DNA of 64,000 bases, taken from assembly GCF_003943465.1 (NCBI RefSeq), contig NZ_RJPR01000010.1, positions 1 to 64,000 of the forward strand, read 5' to 3'. Source of the DNA: Streptococcus cristatus. GTDB taxonomy: Bacteria > Bacillota > Bacilli > Lactobacillales > Streptococcaceae. Under the pieces are notes generated by a model. The model saw only the letters and a list, made by a program, of their open reading frames with translations. It searched no databases and had not been told where the DNA came from. A program made the translations under genes and the position numbers. Numbering within the stretch: the first letter of the stretch is position 1; each line of letters opens with the position of its first letter. Below, one piece after another: positions 56,029 through 64,000 of this stretch.

Positions 56029-56431
56029 TTTGATAAATTCCTTGCTTGAACCTTCCTTCATAGACGACATTACTTTCTGTCGTCAGTTTTCCTTTACCAT
56101 TGGCCTGACCGTTGGCAAATTCACCTTCATATTTCCAACCAGCCTTCGATGTAAAAGTACCCTTACCATCAAAAGTGCCATTTTTGAAATGCCCTTTATA
56201 GCTATCCCCATTTTTAAAAGTAAGGGTACCTTCGCCGTTCATCTTTCCGTGAACTAGACTGCCTTCATATTTTATCTTACCTTGATCCAGCGTTAGCGCA
56301 CCCTTACTAGGGATATTGGAGGTAAACACTAAAATTGCTGACAAGGCAATCACAGTCACCGCTAGGATTTCTAGATTCTGACGGGTCAGATAGATTTTAT
56401 ATTTATCGTAAAATTCCTTTATTTTATCCAT
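56018..56431 (-). CDS. MORN-repeat membrane-anchored protein
   Basis: 137 residues: a membrane helix at about 20-38, then four or so MORN-like repeats (KYEGSLVHGKMNGEGTLTF, SYKGHFKNGTFDGKGTF, KYEGEFANGQANGKGKL). It overlaps the acyltransferase gene and is 3 bp from the phosphatase gene, so the three are one unit. Wall-surface or scaffold role is inferred. Confidence 0.85.
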   Translation of the reverse strand: MDKIKEFYDKYKIYLTRQNLEILAVTVIALSAILVFTSNIPSKGALTLDQGKIKYEGSLVHGKMNGEGTLTFKNGDSYKGHFKNGTFDGKGTFTSKAGWKYEGEFANGQANGKGKLTTESNVVYEGRFKQGIYQNAH

Positions 56432-56434
56432 TTT

Positions 56435-56857
56435 TCATCCATTTAAGCGTTCTAGCCACTTGTGGCAACCAGCCAAAACCAGTTCATAAGTTTCATCGAA
56501 ATCTCCTGTGTACCAAGGATCTGGCACACCGAGATCAGCAAACTGGTAGATTTTATCCTGACAATCCACTGGCGCCATTTTCTTCAAATCTCGAATATTG
56601 GCTTCATCCATGCCGATAATGTAGTCAAATTCTGCAAAATCTTGCGCTGAAATCTGCTGAGAAGTCTTTCCTTTGTCATAAGAAATCGCATGTTTCTTAA
56701 AAATAGCCTGAGTCCCCTGATGTATAGGGTTGCCATGCTCCCAGCTGGACGTCGCACGACTCTCAATATGTAGGTCATCGGTCAGACTTTTCATAATAAA
56801 CTCTGCCATCGGACTGCGACAGATATTTCCTAAACAAACAAATACAATTTTCTTCAT
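56435..56857 (-). CDS. Low-molecular-weight protein tyrosine phosphatase
   Basis: 140 residues. The P-loop CLGNICRS (Cys8 to Arg14) is at the N-terminus and the general-acid Asp lies in VPDPWYTGDF. It dephosphorylates tyrosine residues. It is first of a three-gene unit with the MORN and OatA-like genes, and has a leaderless-type promoter. Confidence 0.93.
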   Translation of the reverse strand: MKKIVFVCLGNICRSPMAEFIMKSLTDDLHIESRATSSWEHGNPIHQGTQAIFKKHAISYDKGKTSQQISAQDFAEFDYIIGMDEANIRDLKKMAPVDCQDKIYQFADLGVPDPWYTGDFDETYELVLAGCHKWLERLNG

Positions 56858-56863
56858 AGATCT

Positions 56864-56869
56864 ATTATA
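56864..56869 (-). promoter_or_regulatory. Leaderless-type extended -10 of the tyrosine phosphatase gene
   Basis: TGG-TATAAT, then exactly 6 nt (AGATCT) to the ATG, with no Shine-Dalgarno sequence. Confidence 0.65.
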
Positions 56870-57018
56870 CCAGAATAAAAAGAAAACTGCGGAGCTTTCT
56901 CGATTATTCTGTGACAGCGGAAGCGGGCTCTGAAAAACCGCTAATTATGCCGACTTACATAAAAGTGCAAATCATTGAGGCAGTAACCTACTCAATCTAG
57001 CTTGCACCAGATTCAACT

Positions 57019-57594
57019 TTACTTTTCTTCAGAAAGATATTCAAAACTTAATTGTGGCCATTTAGCCTGCCAGTTTTTCTTATGAATTCTTTCCATATAA
57101 AGCTTCTTTCGATCCGCATCCGCTAAAAAATGCGGTGTCGGTCGAACCTGAAATGCTCGAATATCTGCCAAGCCATAGGGTGCAAAAAGCTCTAACTTAT
57201 CATTTTCCAGCAATCGAAGACCGATAGCTGTGCAGCACTCAGGATACTTGCTCATGGCATCTTTCGAGCCGGTATAGGGCTGGGTGTTGGGACTATGAAT
57301 ATGCATATAAACTTGATTTTTCAGCTCCCAAGAATAAGCGGGAAATGCTTTTCTCAACTCCATCTCCAGCTGCAAAGTTTCCTCATAAGACACAGTTTGA
57401 TCAAAGAATATAACATCCACATCCGTTTCGGCATCAAAGCCCGACTTGCCAGACAAGATATTCCAGATAAAATTTCTGACACTACCCGCAGCCAGCCAAG
57501 AATCTTTCAATTCTAGGCTGCGGATCATCTCCAAAATCGCTCGGATATCCTGATCCTGACTCAGCCTCTCTAAAATCTCTTGATCGGTCATCAT
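57019..57594 (-). CDS. Nucleotidyltransferase-family protein (NTP_transf_6/DUF925-like)
   Basis: 191 residues with [14 protein letters not shown], then [10 protein letters not shown] supplying the DxD pair, and [29 protein letters not shown]. This matches a family of uncharacterised nucleotidyltransferases. It overlaps the ruvB stop by 4 bp (ATGA type) and is cotranscribed with it. Confidence 0.8.
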   Translation of the reverse strand: MMTDQEILERLSQDQDIRAILEMIRSLELKDSWLAAGSVRNFIWNILSGKSGFDAETDVDVIFFDQTVSYEETLQLEMELRKAFPAYSWELKNQVYMHIHSPNTQPYTGSKDAMSKYPECCTAIGLRLLENDKLELFAPYGLADIRAFQVRPTPHFLADADRKKLYMERIHKKNWQAKWPQLSFEYLSEEK

Positions 57595-58589
57595 TCCTTC
57601 ATATACTCATATCCTAGATGCTCATAGGCTTTGCGAGTCGCCACGCGCCCAGTCCGTGTCCGCATGACAAAGCCTTTCTGAATCAGGTAAGGCTCATACA
57701 TGTCCTCCACCGTTTCGCGCTCCTCAGCAATATTGACTGAAAGTGTTCCCAGCCCCACTGGACCACCACCATAAACTTCAATCATGGTTCGTAGGATTTT
57801 CTGATCCACATAGTCCAGCCCTTCCTGGTCCACATCCAGCATGGAGAGAGCTTGGTCGGTTATCTTATCATCAATCAAGCCATTGCCCATAATCTGCGCA
57901 TAGTCCCGCACCCGCTTGAGCAGACGATTGGCAATCCGCGGCGTGCCTCGGCTACGCAGAGCCAGCTCCTTCGCAGCCTCGTGAGTAATATCCATCTCAA
58001 AAATCTCTGCCGTCCGCTCAACGATTTCAGTCAGGTCGCCAGCTTCATAATACTCCATATGACCGGTAATCCCAAAGCGAGCCCGCAGAGGATTGGACAG
58101 CATGCCCGCCCGAGTGGTCGCCCCAATTAGCGTGAAAGGCGGCAATTCCAGATGGACGCTGCGACTGGTTTCGCCAGTCCCAATCATAATGTCAATGTAA
58201 AAGTCCTCCATGGCGCTGTATAGCACTTCCTCTACCGCCATAGGCAAACGGTGAATCTCATCGATAAAGAGGACATCGCCCGGCTCCAAATCATTAAGAA
58301 TGGCCACCAAATCACCAGCCTTTTCAATAACCGGACCAGAAGTCTGCTTAATATTCACACCGATTTCGTTGGCGATGACAAAGGCCATAGTCGTCTTTCC
58401 CAGACCTGGAGGACCAAAAAGGAGAGTATGATCCAACGCCTCATCCCGCAATTTAGCCGCTTCAATAAAAATCTTCAGCTGATCCTTGACCTTATCCTGA
58501 CCGATATATTCTCGTAAATACTGAGGACGGAGGGTACGTTCTACCAGCTCCTCATCCCCCATTAATTCATTATCTAAAATTCTACTCAT
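57591..58589 (-). CDS. ruvB: Holliday junction branch-migration helicase RuvB
   Basis: 332 residues. Walker [13 protein letters not shown], Walker [12 protein letters not shown], sensor-1 [11 protein letters not shown], arginine finger region [13 protein letters not shown], and a C-terminal winged helix ([13 protein letters not shown]). It drives branch migration with RuvA. The start at 58589 (MSRILDNEL) is conserved, and a TATAAT box lies 6 nt upstream with no ribosome site. Confidence 0.97.
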   Translation of the reverse strand: MSRILDNELMGDEELVERTLRPQYLREYIGQDKVKDQLKIFIEAAKLRDEALDHTLLFGPPGLGKTTMAFVIANEIGVNIKQTSGPVIEKAGDLVAILNDLEPGDVLFIDEIHRLPMAVEEVLYSAMEDFYIDIMIGTGETSRSVHLELPPFTLIGATTRAGMLSNPLRARFGITGHMEYYEAGDLTEIVERTAEIFEMDITHEAAKELALRSRGTPRIANRLLKRVRDYAQIMGNGLIDDKITDQALSMLDVDQEGLDYVDQKILRTMIEVYGGGPVGLGTLSVNIAEERETVEDMYEPYLIQKGFVMRTRTGRVATRKAYEHLGYEYMKE

Positions 58590-58595
58590 AGGACT

Positions 58596-58601
58596 ATTAT
58601 A
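58596..58601 (-). promoter_or_regulatory. Leaderless-type extended -10 of ruvB
   Basis: TGC-TATAAT, then 6 nt (AGTCCT) to the ATG. Same geometry as at polA, the histidine phosphatase and the tyrosine phosphatase. Confidence 0.65.
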
Positions 58602-58645
58602 GCAAAAAATAGGGCAGAGGAAGCAATCCAACCCGCTTCTGAATA

Positions 58646-58742
58646 CAAAAAAAGCCACCGAATTTGGTGGCTCTTATGGGAGATTATTATGAAAAAGTTT
58701 TAGGATTTCTATCAAATAAAGTTAGGAGATCTTCATTTGATG
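58646..58742 (-). ncRNA. CiaR-controlled small RNA (csRNA type)
   Basis: About 97 nt, from a start near 58742 to a terminator (AGCCACC/GGTGGCT stem, 58653-58672, then seven T). An ATCAAAT/ATTTGAT hairpin presents CUCCU in its loop, and a CUCCC motif lies between it and the terminator; both are complementary to ribosome sites. Size, shape, CiaR-box promoter and position beside ruvB fit the streptococcal csRNAs, which repress translation of competence and other genes. Confidence 0.85.
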
Positions 58743-58747
58743 GTATT

Positions 58748-58780
58748 AGTATAACGTTCTTATCTTAAAATTTGCTTAAA
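58748..58780 (-). promoter_or_regulatory. CiaR-box promoter of the csRNA
   Basis: TTTAAG (58775-58780), 5 nt, TTTAAG (58764-58769), 10 nt, TATACT (58748-58753). This is the CiaR direct repeat at its usual distance from the -10. Confidence 0.88.
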
Positions 58781-58880
58781 GAAAAAATATTTTTTAAAAA
58801 TAAAATACTTTTAGATATCTTAGTAAGATGATACAAACTAATATGAATTGTTCAGTCTGATTAAAATAGCCGCTATTTCA

Positions 58881-58909
58881 TTGACTGTCTCAAAAACTCA
58901 TGATACAAT
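58881..58909 (+). promoter_or_regulatory. Promoter of the YiaA-like gene
   Basis: TTGACT, 17 nt, TACAAT on the plus strand, 28 bp upstream of the ATG at 58938. Confidence 0.7.
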
Positions 58910-58937
58910 GAAAAAAATCGAAAAGGAGATTTTAGAT

Positions 58938-59201
58938 ATGAACAACCTTAAAAAGAAAACTTATCGGAATACACCAGCCTTTATGTTTATGGCTTGGGGC
59001 TCATTCGCCTTCTTTGTGACTCTTGTTCTCATCGGCCTCTATACTTTGAAAGAGCCTTTGATGGTTAAAGGATACTATCTCATGGGTTCTGTCGGACTGA
59101 TTTCTTCTTCATTTACTCTTGCAAAAGTTATCCGTGATAACCAAGAAGACGAAGAACGTTACAATCAAATTTTCCAACCACAAGACTTAGATAACCAATA
59201 A
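58938..59201 (+). CDS. Two-helix membrane protein, YiaA/B-like
   Basis: 87 residues starting MNNLKKKTYRNTPAFMFMAWGSF. Two membrane helices (about 12-33 and 43-62) with a polar, acidic tail. The ATG at 58938 has AAGGAG 9 nt upstream; the upstream in-frame start precedes the promoter. Function unknown. Confidence 0.75.
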   Translation: MNNLKKKTYRNTPAFMFMAWGSFAFFVTLVLIGLYTLKEPLMVKGYYLMGSVGLISSSFTLAKVIRDNQEDEERYNQIFQPQDLDNQ

Positions 59202-59211
59202 AATAATAGTA

Positions 59212-59240
59212 AAAACGGCAGAGGGGGATTCTGCCGTTTT
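59212..59240 (+). terminator. Terminator of the YiaA-like gene
   Basis: Stem AAAACGGCAGA/TCTGCCGTTTT followed by a short T-rich tail; also usable from the galM side. Confidence 0.85.
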
Positions 59241-59300
59241 CTTGTATCTGAGGCTAATATCGCCATGTGAGATACACTTCAAATGAAGCAAGTTTGCTGT

Positions 59301-60338
59301 TTATTTCACACCTGCGAAATAAACGGTGGTGCTGGTAAAGAGGCTTCCTGCCTTGAGAATGACCTGATCTTTCAAGTCACTATGAATCGCATCAGGCAAG
59401 GCCTGTGCTTCCAGCGCTATACCATTATGCTGAATCATTGGCTGTCCATTGATGATGACTGACTCATCGACAAAATTTGCCGAATAAGTCACGACACAAG
59501 GAGCATCCGTACGGAAAGTCAGGTAGCGACCTGAGGCCGCATCATAAAGACATCCTGCCTCTTCCTGCTCTTTATCTAGAGCAAAGGGATGATCCAGCCC
59601 TGATACGACCTGAATCTGCTCGTCTGGATCAGCAAAAATTTCTTTCAGCACCAGACCTTTTTGTAGGCCTTTGACAAAGCCGCGATTCGCATCCACTTCT
59701 TTTGCTGGCACGCCGTCAGGAGCAATCGGATACACCCCTTTGGTATGCAGCTGGAGGACATGCTGATCAATCGGCTGACTAAAATTACCTGACAGATTGA
59801 AATAGCTGTGGTTGGTCGGATTAACCAGACTATCCTGATCTGTCTGGACTTGATAGGAAATCTCAATCTCCCCTTTTTCCGATAAGGAATAGGAAATCCA
59901 GATTTTCAAATTTCCAGGAAAGCCGCCCGTCCCGTCTGGGCGCTCTGTGTAAAATGTGACGCCCTCGTTTGTGACTTCCTCTGTCTGGAAAATCACACCG
60001 TCCCAGCCAGTAGAACCACTGTGGTTGCAATTCTCGCCATTATTGACTTCCAGCTGGTAGGACTGCCCATTCAGCTCAAAGCTAGCCTTCTCAATCCGTC
60101 CCGCAACCGGTCCCACGCTGGCACCATGCTTGGGGCTATTGCCAACATAATCCTCAAAACGATCAAAGCCTAAAATAATATTGGCAAAATCACCATTTTT
60201 ATCCGGCGTCCGATATTCTAAAATCGTTGCGCCATAGTTCATGACCTTGAAGCGATAGCCTAGCTTATTTTCAAAGGTGTAGGCTAAGACATCCTGTCCT
60301 TTAAAAGTACCAAAAATAGATTCTTGATAAGATTTCAT
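59301..60338 (-). CDS. galM: Aldose 1-epimerase (galactose mutarotase)
   Basis: 345 residues. The catalytic His lies in NPTNHSYFNLSG and the catalytic Glu in GIALEAQALPD, with GASVGPVAGRIEKA near the N-terminus. It interconverts hexose anomers. It follows agaS and the PTS genes in the same order as the pneumococcal bgaC locus, suggesting a role with galactose released from host glycans. Confidence 0.95.
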   Translation of the reverse strand: MKSYQESIFGTFKGQDVLAYTFENKLGYRFKVMNYGATILEYRTPDKNGDFANIILGFDRFEDYVGNSPKHGASVGPVAGRIEKASFELNGQSYQLEVNNGENCNHSGSTGWDGVIFQTEEVTNEGVTFYTERPDGTGGFPGNLKIWISYSLSEKGEIEISYQVQTDQDSLVNPTNHSYFNLSGNFSQPIDQHVLQLHTKGVYPIAPDGVPAKEVDANRGFVKGLQKGLVLKEIFADPDEQIQVVSGLDHPFALDKEQEEAGCLYDAASGRYLTFRTDAPCVVTYSANFVDESVIINGQPMIQHNGIALEAQALPDAIHSDLKDQVILKAGSLFTSTTVYFAGVK

Positions 60339-60356
60339 ACAATCTCCCTCTGTCTC

Positions 60357-60532
60357 GAGTCTGGGACAAAAGTCCTAGCCTCTCAATTGTCTTTGGATTG
60401 TCGAGCAAGACGCAGTGGTTGAGTGGGCTCTACTACGCTGATTTCATCAGCTTTTACAGCCCTACTCAACTGTGCGGAGGTGGGACGACGAAATCGAATT
60501 CTAACGAATTACCGATTTCTGTCCAACTCTCT
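60357..60532 (-). repeat. ~175-bp three-hairpin dispersed repeat, copy E
   Basis: Same element as at 19556-19732, minus orientation, in the agaS-galM gap. Its terminal hairpin ends 18 bp before the galM start codon. Confidence 0.85.
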
Positions 60533-60642
60533 TTCTTGACTTAGTCAAGGGACAATAATGGAGCACCATCCCTTTTATCTAAAAGTCTTTTTAATAACTA
60601 GCTTTCCCATGACTAATGTTTGACTTTTCCATATTTAGCTTT

Positions 60643-61806
60643 CTACTGCTGGAAAGGGTGGATGATAACTCCCTGAACGACCCGATTGACCGTTCCTGTC
60701 GGAGACGGTGTATCTGGTCGATTTTTCACTTTCAAAGAAGTCAAGAGAGAGAAGAGCTGAGCATACACAATATAAGGGAAGGCTCGATAGCTATCTTCCA
60801 AGATGTCACTTTCAAGAACCACCTGCTCAACATTCTCCAAGTCTTCTCTGCGCTCTGTAAAGAAGACCACCTTGCGAGCAATCTGATCTCCTGCCACTTC
60901 ACGCACCAAATCCAAGTCGTAACGTTTGGTGTACTCGTCTTTTGAGCCAAATACCAGCACAAGCGTCTCTTCGTTGATCAAAGATTTTGGTCCATGGCGG
61001 AAGCCAACTGGGCTTTCATACATGGTCGCAACCCTCCCAGCGGTCAACTCCAAAATTTTCAGCTGAGCTTCGTGCGCCAAACCAAAGAAAGGTCCTGCTC
61101 CAAGGTAGATGACCCGGTTAAAGTCTAATTCTGTCAAAGCCTGAACATCAGCTACATCTGCCAAAACCTTTTGGCTCAAGGCAATCAACTCAGCTACTCT
61201 TGCTTCTTTTTGAGCCAAATCTACTGGATCAAAAACCATAAGAGCTGTCAACATCATAGAGGTGAAGCTAGAAGTCATGGCAAAGCCAGCATCATTTGAT
61301 GGAGCTGGTTGCAATAAGAGGAGATTCCGCTCATCACCATGTGCCTGCTGAGCTAGTCTTCCTTCTGCAGCACAGGTAATGGTCACTTGATAAAGCTCAT
61401 CAACCAACTGCTTGGCTAAGTCCACTGTCGCAACACTTTCTGGCGAATTGCCACTGCGGGCAAAAGAAACGAGAACCGTTGGAATCTCCTTGTGCAGATG
61501 CACCTCAGGACCAGCCACAATATCAGTCGTCGCAACCGAATTAAAATTCCATTTGCGCTCATCATAAAGCTTTCTAAAATACGGCAATAGCGTATCGCCT
61601 ACATAGGCCGAAGTTCCTGCACCTGTAAAGATCACTTTTACATAATCATGCTTTTCTTCGATACCTTTCAGAAAAGCAACGACTTGGTCAGCTTGAGCCT
61701 TGTAATGATTAAAAGCTGTCTGCCAAACATCTGGCTGTTGGTAGATTTCACGCGTGGTGATTTCCGCGCCCAATTCAACCAGTTTCTCTTTTGAATAATC
61801 TAGCAT
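60643..61806 (-). CDS. agaS: Sugar isomerase/deaminase AgaS (SIS family)
   Basis: 388 residues with two SIS domains (VIFTGAGTSAYVGDTL, VLVSFARSGNSPESVATV, and VIYLGAGPFFGLAHEA). By family it converts galactosamine-6-phosphate toward tagatose-6-phosphate. The start at 61806 has AAAGGA 5 nt upstream. It lies between PTS and galM genes. Confidence 0.9.
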   Translation of the reverse strand: MLDYSKEKLVELGAEITTREIYQQPDVWQTAFNHYKAQADQVVAFLKGIEEKHDYVKVIFTGAGTSAYVGDTLLPYFRKLYDERKWNFNSVATTDIVAGPEVHLHKEIPTVLVSFARSGNSPESVATVDLAKQLVDELYQVTITCAAEGRLAQQAHGDERNLLLLQPAPSNDAGFAMTSSFTSMMLTALMVFDPVDLAQKEARVAELIALSQKVLADVADVQALTELDFNRVIYLGAGPFFGLAHEAQLKILELTAGRVATMYESPVGFRHGPKSLINEETLVLVFGSKDEYTKRYDLDLVREVAGDQIARKVVFFTERREDLENVEQVVLESDILEDSYRAFPYIVYAQLFSLLTSLKVKNRPDTPSPTGTVNRVVQGVIIHPFQQ

Positions 61807-61911
61807 GGTAGTCCTTTCAAAAATAAACATTGATATATTAGTTATTTGCTTTTAAAAGAGGGAATGGGAAAATTCCCCACTCCCCTTCATTTTTTTCCTT
61901 ACAAAACAGTC

Positions 61912-62316
61912 CTACTCATCCTCATCATCTGATAAGCCTGCTAAGATATCATTAACCTTAACGATATTTTCGACTGCTTTTTTCGGATAGTCAACATCAG
62001 CTCCTGTCAGAGAAGCATTGAGAAACTCAATCACCATCGGCAGATTCATGCCGGCGTACAAGTCAATATCCTTACCCTCTAAAATAAGGCGGCTGACTAC
62101 ATTACATGGTGTGCCTCCCAAGAGATCTGCAAAGACAATATAGTCATCAAAATCCTTGACTGTGTCTAAGAACTTAGCTGTGAAATCATCTGGTCCCTCC
62201 TCTGGTAACAAGGCAACGGCATGGATATCCGCTTGAGGTCCCATAATCATCTCAGTGGTTGTTTTCAGCTCTTCACAAAAGCGACCATGACTAATCAAAA
62301 TTAATTGTTTACTCAT
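61912..62316 (-). CDS. PTS EIIA component, mannose family
   Basis: 134 residues. The phosphorylated His is His10 in LILISHGRFCEEL; ADLLGGTPCNV follows. It passes phosphate from HPr to the EIIB subunit (gene outside the window). The C-terminus is acidic (SDDEDE). Confidence 0.92.
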   Translation of the reverse strand: MSKQLILISHGRFCEELKTTTEMIMGPQADIHAVALLPEEGPDDFTAKFLDTVKDFDDYIVFADLLGGTPCNVVSRLILEGKDIDLYAGMNLPMVIEFLNASLTGADVDYPKKAVENIVKVNDILAGLSDDEDE

Positions 62317-62327
62317 AATTTACACCA

Positions 62328-63146
62328 TTATGCCATTCCAAAGAAGAAGTGACCAAACGCTGAGAACGCAATCGCTGCAAGAATGATGAGCAAGATAGCT
62401 TTTGTAGAGTTCATACCCTTACGTCCAAGCAACCAGAAGATTACACCTGTGATGATAGCTGGTACCAAGCGTGGGAAGACCAAGTTAAGCATGTCTTGGA
62501 TATCGATAGCTTTTTTCCCGATGTGTGGAGCCCAAGAAACTTCAACACCAATCATGCTGGCAATCAAGGCACCAACCATGAAGACACCAAGTACGGATGC
62601 AGCATCAATCAAAGCTGTCAAAGTACTTTGCATATTGTTGACAAGGTTAACCCCTTCTTTATAGGCAAATTCCAATTGTTTCCAACGGAAAATATCGTAA
62701 GCAACTGCTACAGCAATCCATAGGAAGATACCGGCTGGGTTTCCTGCAACAGCTAAAGTTGCTGCGATTGAACCCATAATAGCTGGTACCAATGATCCAA
62801 AGATTGAGTCTCCAAGAGGAGCGAATGGCCCCATGAGACCTGTCTTGATACCATTGACCGCATCTTTTGATTTCACACCATCTTTTTCTTCCAAAGCAAG
62901 GTCAAAACCAGTAATAATGGTGTGGAAGAATGGTGAAGTATTGAAGAATTGCGTATGCAATTTCATCATTTCTTTCAGTTCAGGTGTACCGTCTCCATAC
63001 ATTTTGCGCAATTGTGGCAAAATCATGTAAAGGTAACCAGAAGCCTGCATACGCTCATAGTTCCAACCCAATTGGAAGGTAAACAAGCTACGTTTGTTAA
63101 TCTGTTTAAAATCTTCTTTTGTTAGTTTGTAATTAGAATTCGTCAT
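62328..63146 (-). CDS. PTS EIID component, mannose family
   Basis: 272 residues. It starts MTNSNYKLTKEDFKQINKRSL, then FQLGWNYERMQASGYLYMILP and GPFAPLGDSIFGSLVPAIMG, with membrane helices in the C-terminal half. It forms the channel with EIIC. It overlaps the EIIC stop by 14 bp, showing coupling. Confidence 0.93.
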   Translation of the reverse strand: MTNSNYKLTKEDFKQINKRSLFTFQLGWNYERMQASGYLYMILPQLRKMYGDGTPELKEMMKLHTQFFNTSPFFHTIITGFDLALEEKDGVKSKDAVNGIKTGLMGPFAPLGDSIFGSLVPAIMGSIAATLAVAGNPAGIFLWIAVAVAYDIFRWKQLEFAYKEGVNLVNNMQSTLTALIDAASVLGVFMVGALIASMIGVEVSWAPHIGKKAIDIQDMLNLVFPRLVPAIITGVIFWLLGRKGMNSTKAILLIILAAIAFSAFGHFFFGMA

Positions 63147-64000
63147 CTTCAATTTCCCCGCTTTCTGATTCAGTTACTGGAGCAGCTACGACTGTACGTT
63201 GGCTGTTTTTGAAGTGTTGTACTGCAAGGAAGACACCGATGATGGCGATACCAATCATAGATACACTCTTGAAGTTGTTAACAAAAGTAATAGCTTGTTC
63301 TTTTGGAAGTTTAGAGAACACTTCAGAACCAACAATGCTAGACACTGCAGCACCAAGGCTTTGAACATTACTGTAAAGCACTGTCAACATAGCTGTCAAG
63401 CCAAATCCAAGTGCCAAGTAGTGAAGGTTGCGTTTAACTGGGAGATAACGAAGCAAGATTGCAAATCCAAGACCTGGAAGCATTTGACCTGCAAGTTTCA
63501 AACCGTTTGCCAACCATTGTACATTACCGAGACCTGTAACAACAGTTTCTACAAAAGCTCCACCAAAGGCAAGGGCAAAGAAGACTGGGAGGGCACGAGA
63601 AAGAGCCCAAGGAATCGCACCAAGGAGGTAGTTGCGTTCGATGCCTTTGTAGTCAAAGCGTTCAATCGCAGCATCCACACGGTGAGCGAAGTAAGTTGTC
63701 GTCATACGACCAAGAATATCAAAGTATGTTAACAAAGTTGCTACCGGCACAGCGATTGTAGCAATAGCAAGCTCAGGATCAAGCCCTTGTGCTACTGAGA
63801 AAGCAGTCGCAAGAACCGCACCAGAGGTAGCATCAATACGAGAAGCACCACCGAAGGTACCAACACCAAGTACCACCAATTGAAGGTTGGCACCAATCAA
63901 TAAACCTGTAGGTAAATCTCCCATGATGAGACCCGTGATAAATCCAGCAAATACAGGTGAACCCGCTGAAGAAACGATCGTCAACTCATCGCAGATTTGA
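63133..64000 (-). CDS. PTS EIIC component, mannose family (5' end outside window)
   Basis: At least 288 residues visible. The reading frame stays open to the window edge, so the true start lies beyond 64000; a TTG at 63984 is only a frame artefact. ITGLIMGDLPTGLLIGANLQL and FGGASRIDATSGAVLATAF are typical EIIC blocks. With EIID, EIIA, AgaS and GalM it resembles the pneumococcal galacto-N-biose/galactosamine PTS locus; substrate is inferred. Confidence 0.92.
   Translation of the reverse strand, partial: QICDELTIVSSAGSPVFAGFITGLIMGDLPTGLLIGANLQLVVLGVGTFGGASRIDATSGAVLATAFSVAQGLDPELAIATIAVPVATLLTYFDILGRMTTTYFAHRVDAAIERFDYKGIERNYLLGAIPWALSRALPVFFALAFGGAFVETVVTGLGNVQWLANGLKLAGQMLPGLGFAILLRYLPVKRNLHYLALGFGLTAMLTVLYSNVQSLGAAVSSIVGSEVFSKLPKEQAITFVNNFKSVSMIGIAIIGVFLAVQHFKNSQRTVVAAPVTESESGEIEDDEF

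Noticed and set aside
58690-58704. Plus-strand mini-ORF MKKF with GGGAG upstream
   Set aside because: It is the complement of the csRNA; the anti-SD motifs of the RNA look like a ribosome site on the other strand.
63199-63732. Plus-strand ORF of 177 codons
   Set aside because: It is antisense to the PTS EIIC gene, and its composition is typical of a shadow frame.

Overview
The window looks like the chromosome of a viridans-group Streptococcus, closest in gene content to the S. sanguinis/S. gordonii side of the genus. The signs are the AT-rich base composition, the S10-spc-alpha ribosomal superoperon ending at rplQ, a sialic-acid (nan/sat) locus in pneumococcal-like order, an agaS-galM-PTS cluster like the pneumococcal bgaC locus, a CiaR-type small RNA next to ruvB, and TprA/PlcR-type peptide signalling. 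Species assignment is inference from memory, not from a search. Almost every gene is on the minus strand.

Layout, left to right. 1-95: an rRNA-operon promoter firing leftwards off the window edge. 361-1632: a stand-alone glutamate-cysteine-ligase-like gene. 1853-16281: the ribosomal superoperon (rpsJ to rplQ, including secY, adk, infA, rpoA), with structured RNA in several spacers and an internal promoter before infA. 16330-17419: the S10 promoter/leader, a small effector-binding protein, and a decayed second copy of the S10 leader. 17430-32034: housekeeping and accessory genes (tgt, a DUF975 protein, an alpha-L-fucosidase, a lipoprotein with a paralogue remnant, a P-loop kinase, a CoA-binding protein, polA, a phosphatase, a HAD hydrolase, MATE, thrC, GNAT). 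32314-42967: sialic-acid uptake and catabolism under an RpiR regulator. 43195-50993: a peptide system. 51281-59201: adhE, an OatA-like acyltransferase, a MORN protein, a tyrosine phosphatase, a nucleotidyltransferase, ruvB, a csRNA and a YiaA-like protein. 59301-64000: galM, agaS and a mannose-family PTS that runs off the right edge.

The most unusual part is 43195-50993. A TprA/PlcR-like regulator is followed by a promoter with an inverted-repeat operator and a 16-codon ORF (possibly a signal peptide, possibly the front of a frameshifted gene). Two more well-initiated short peptide ORFs come next, then eight tandem near-identical genes with an exact 106-bp period. Each encodes a 30-residue, Cys-free, strongly basic peptide, and in the seven internal junctions the stop codon is fused to a perfect Shine-Dalgarno sequence. 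A pair of mutually exclusive RNA hairpins separates the array from a six-gene membrane module: ABC-2 permease, CPBP protease, small membrane protein, ABC ATPase, second ABC-2 permease, and a fused ABC exporter. I see no peptide-modifying enzyme. I read it as a quorum-regulated peptide production, export and immunity system, possibly a leaderless bacteriocin. That function is inference.

Other structure worth attention: four genes (polA, a histidine phosphatase, a LMW tyrosine phosphatase, ruvB) share a TGn-TATAAT box exactly 6 nt before the ATG, predicting leaderless mRNAs; two homologous spacers flanking rpsH keep the same RNA fold through compensatory changes; five copies of a ~175-bp three-hairpin repeat sit just after stop codons.
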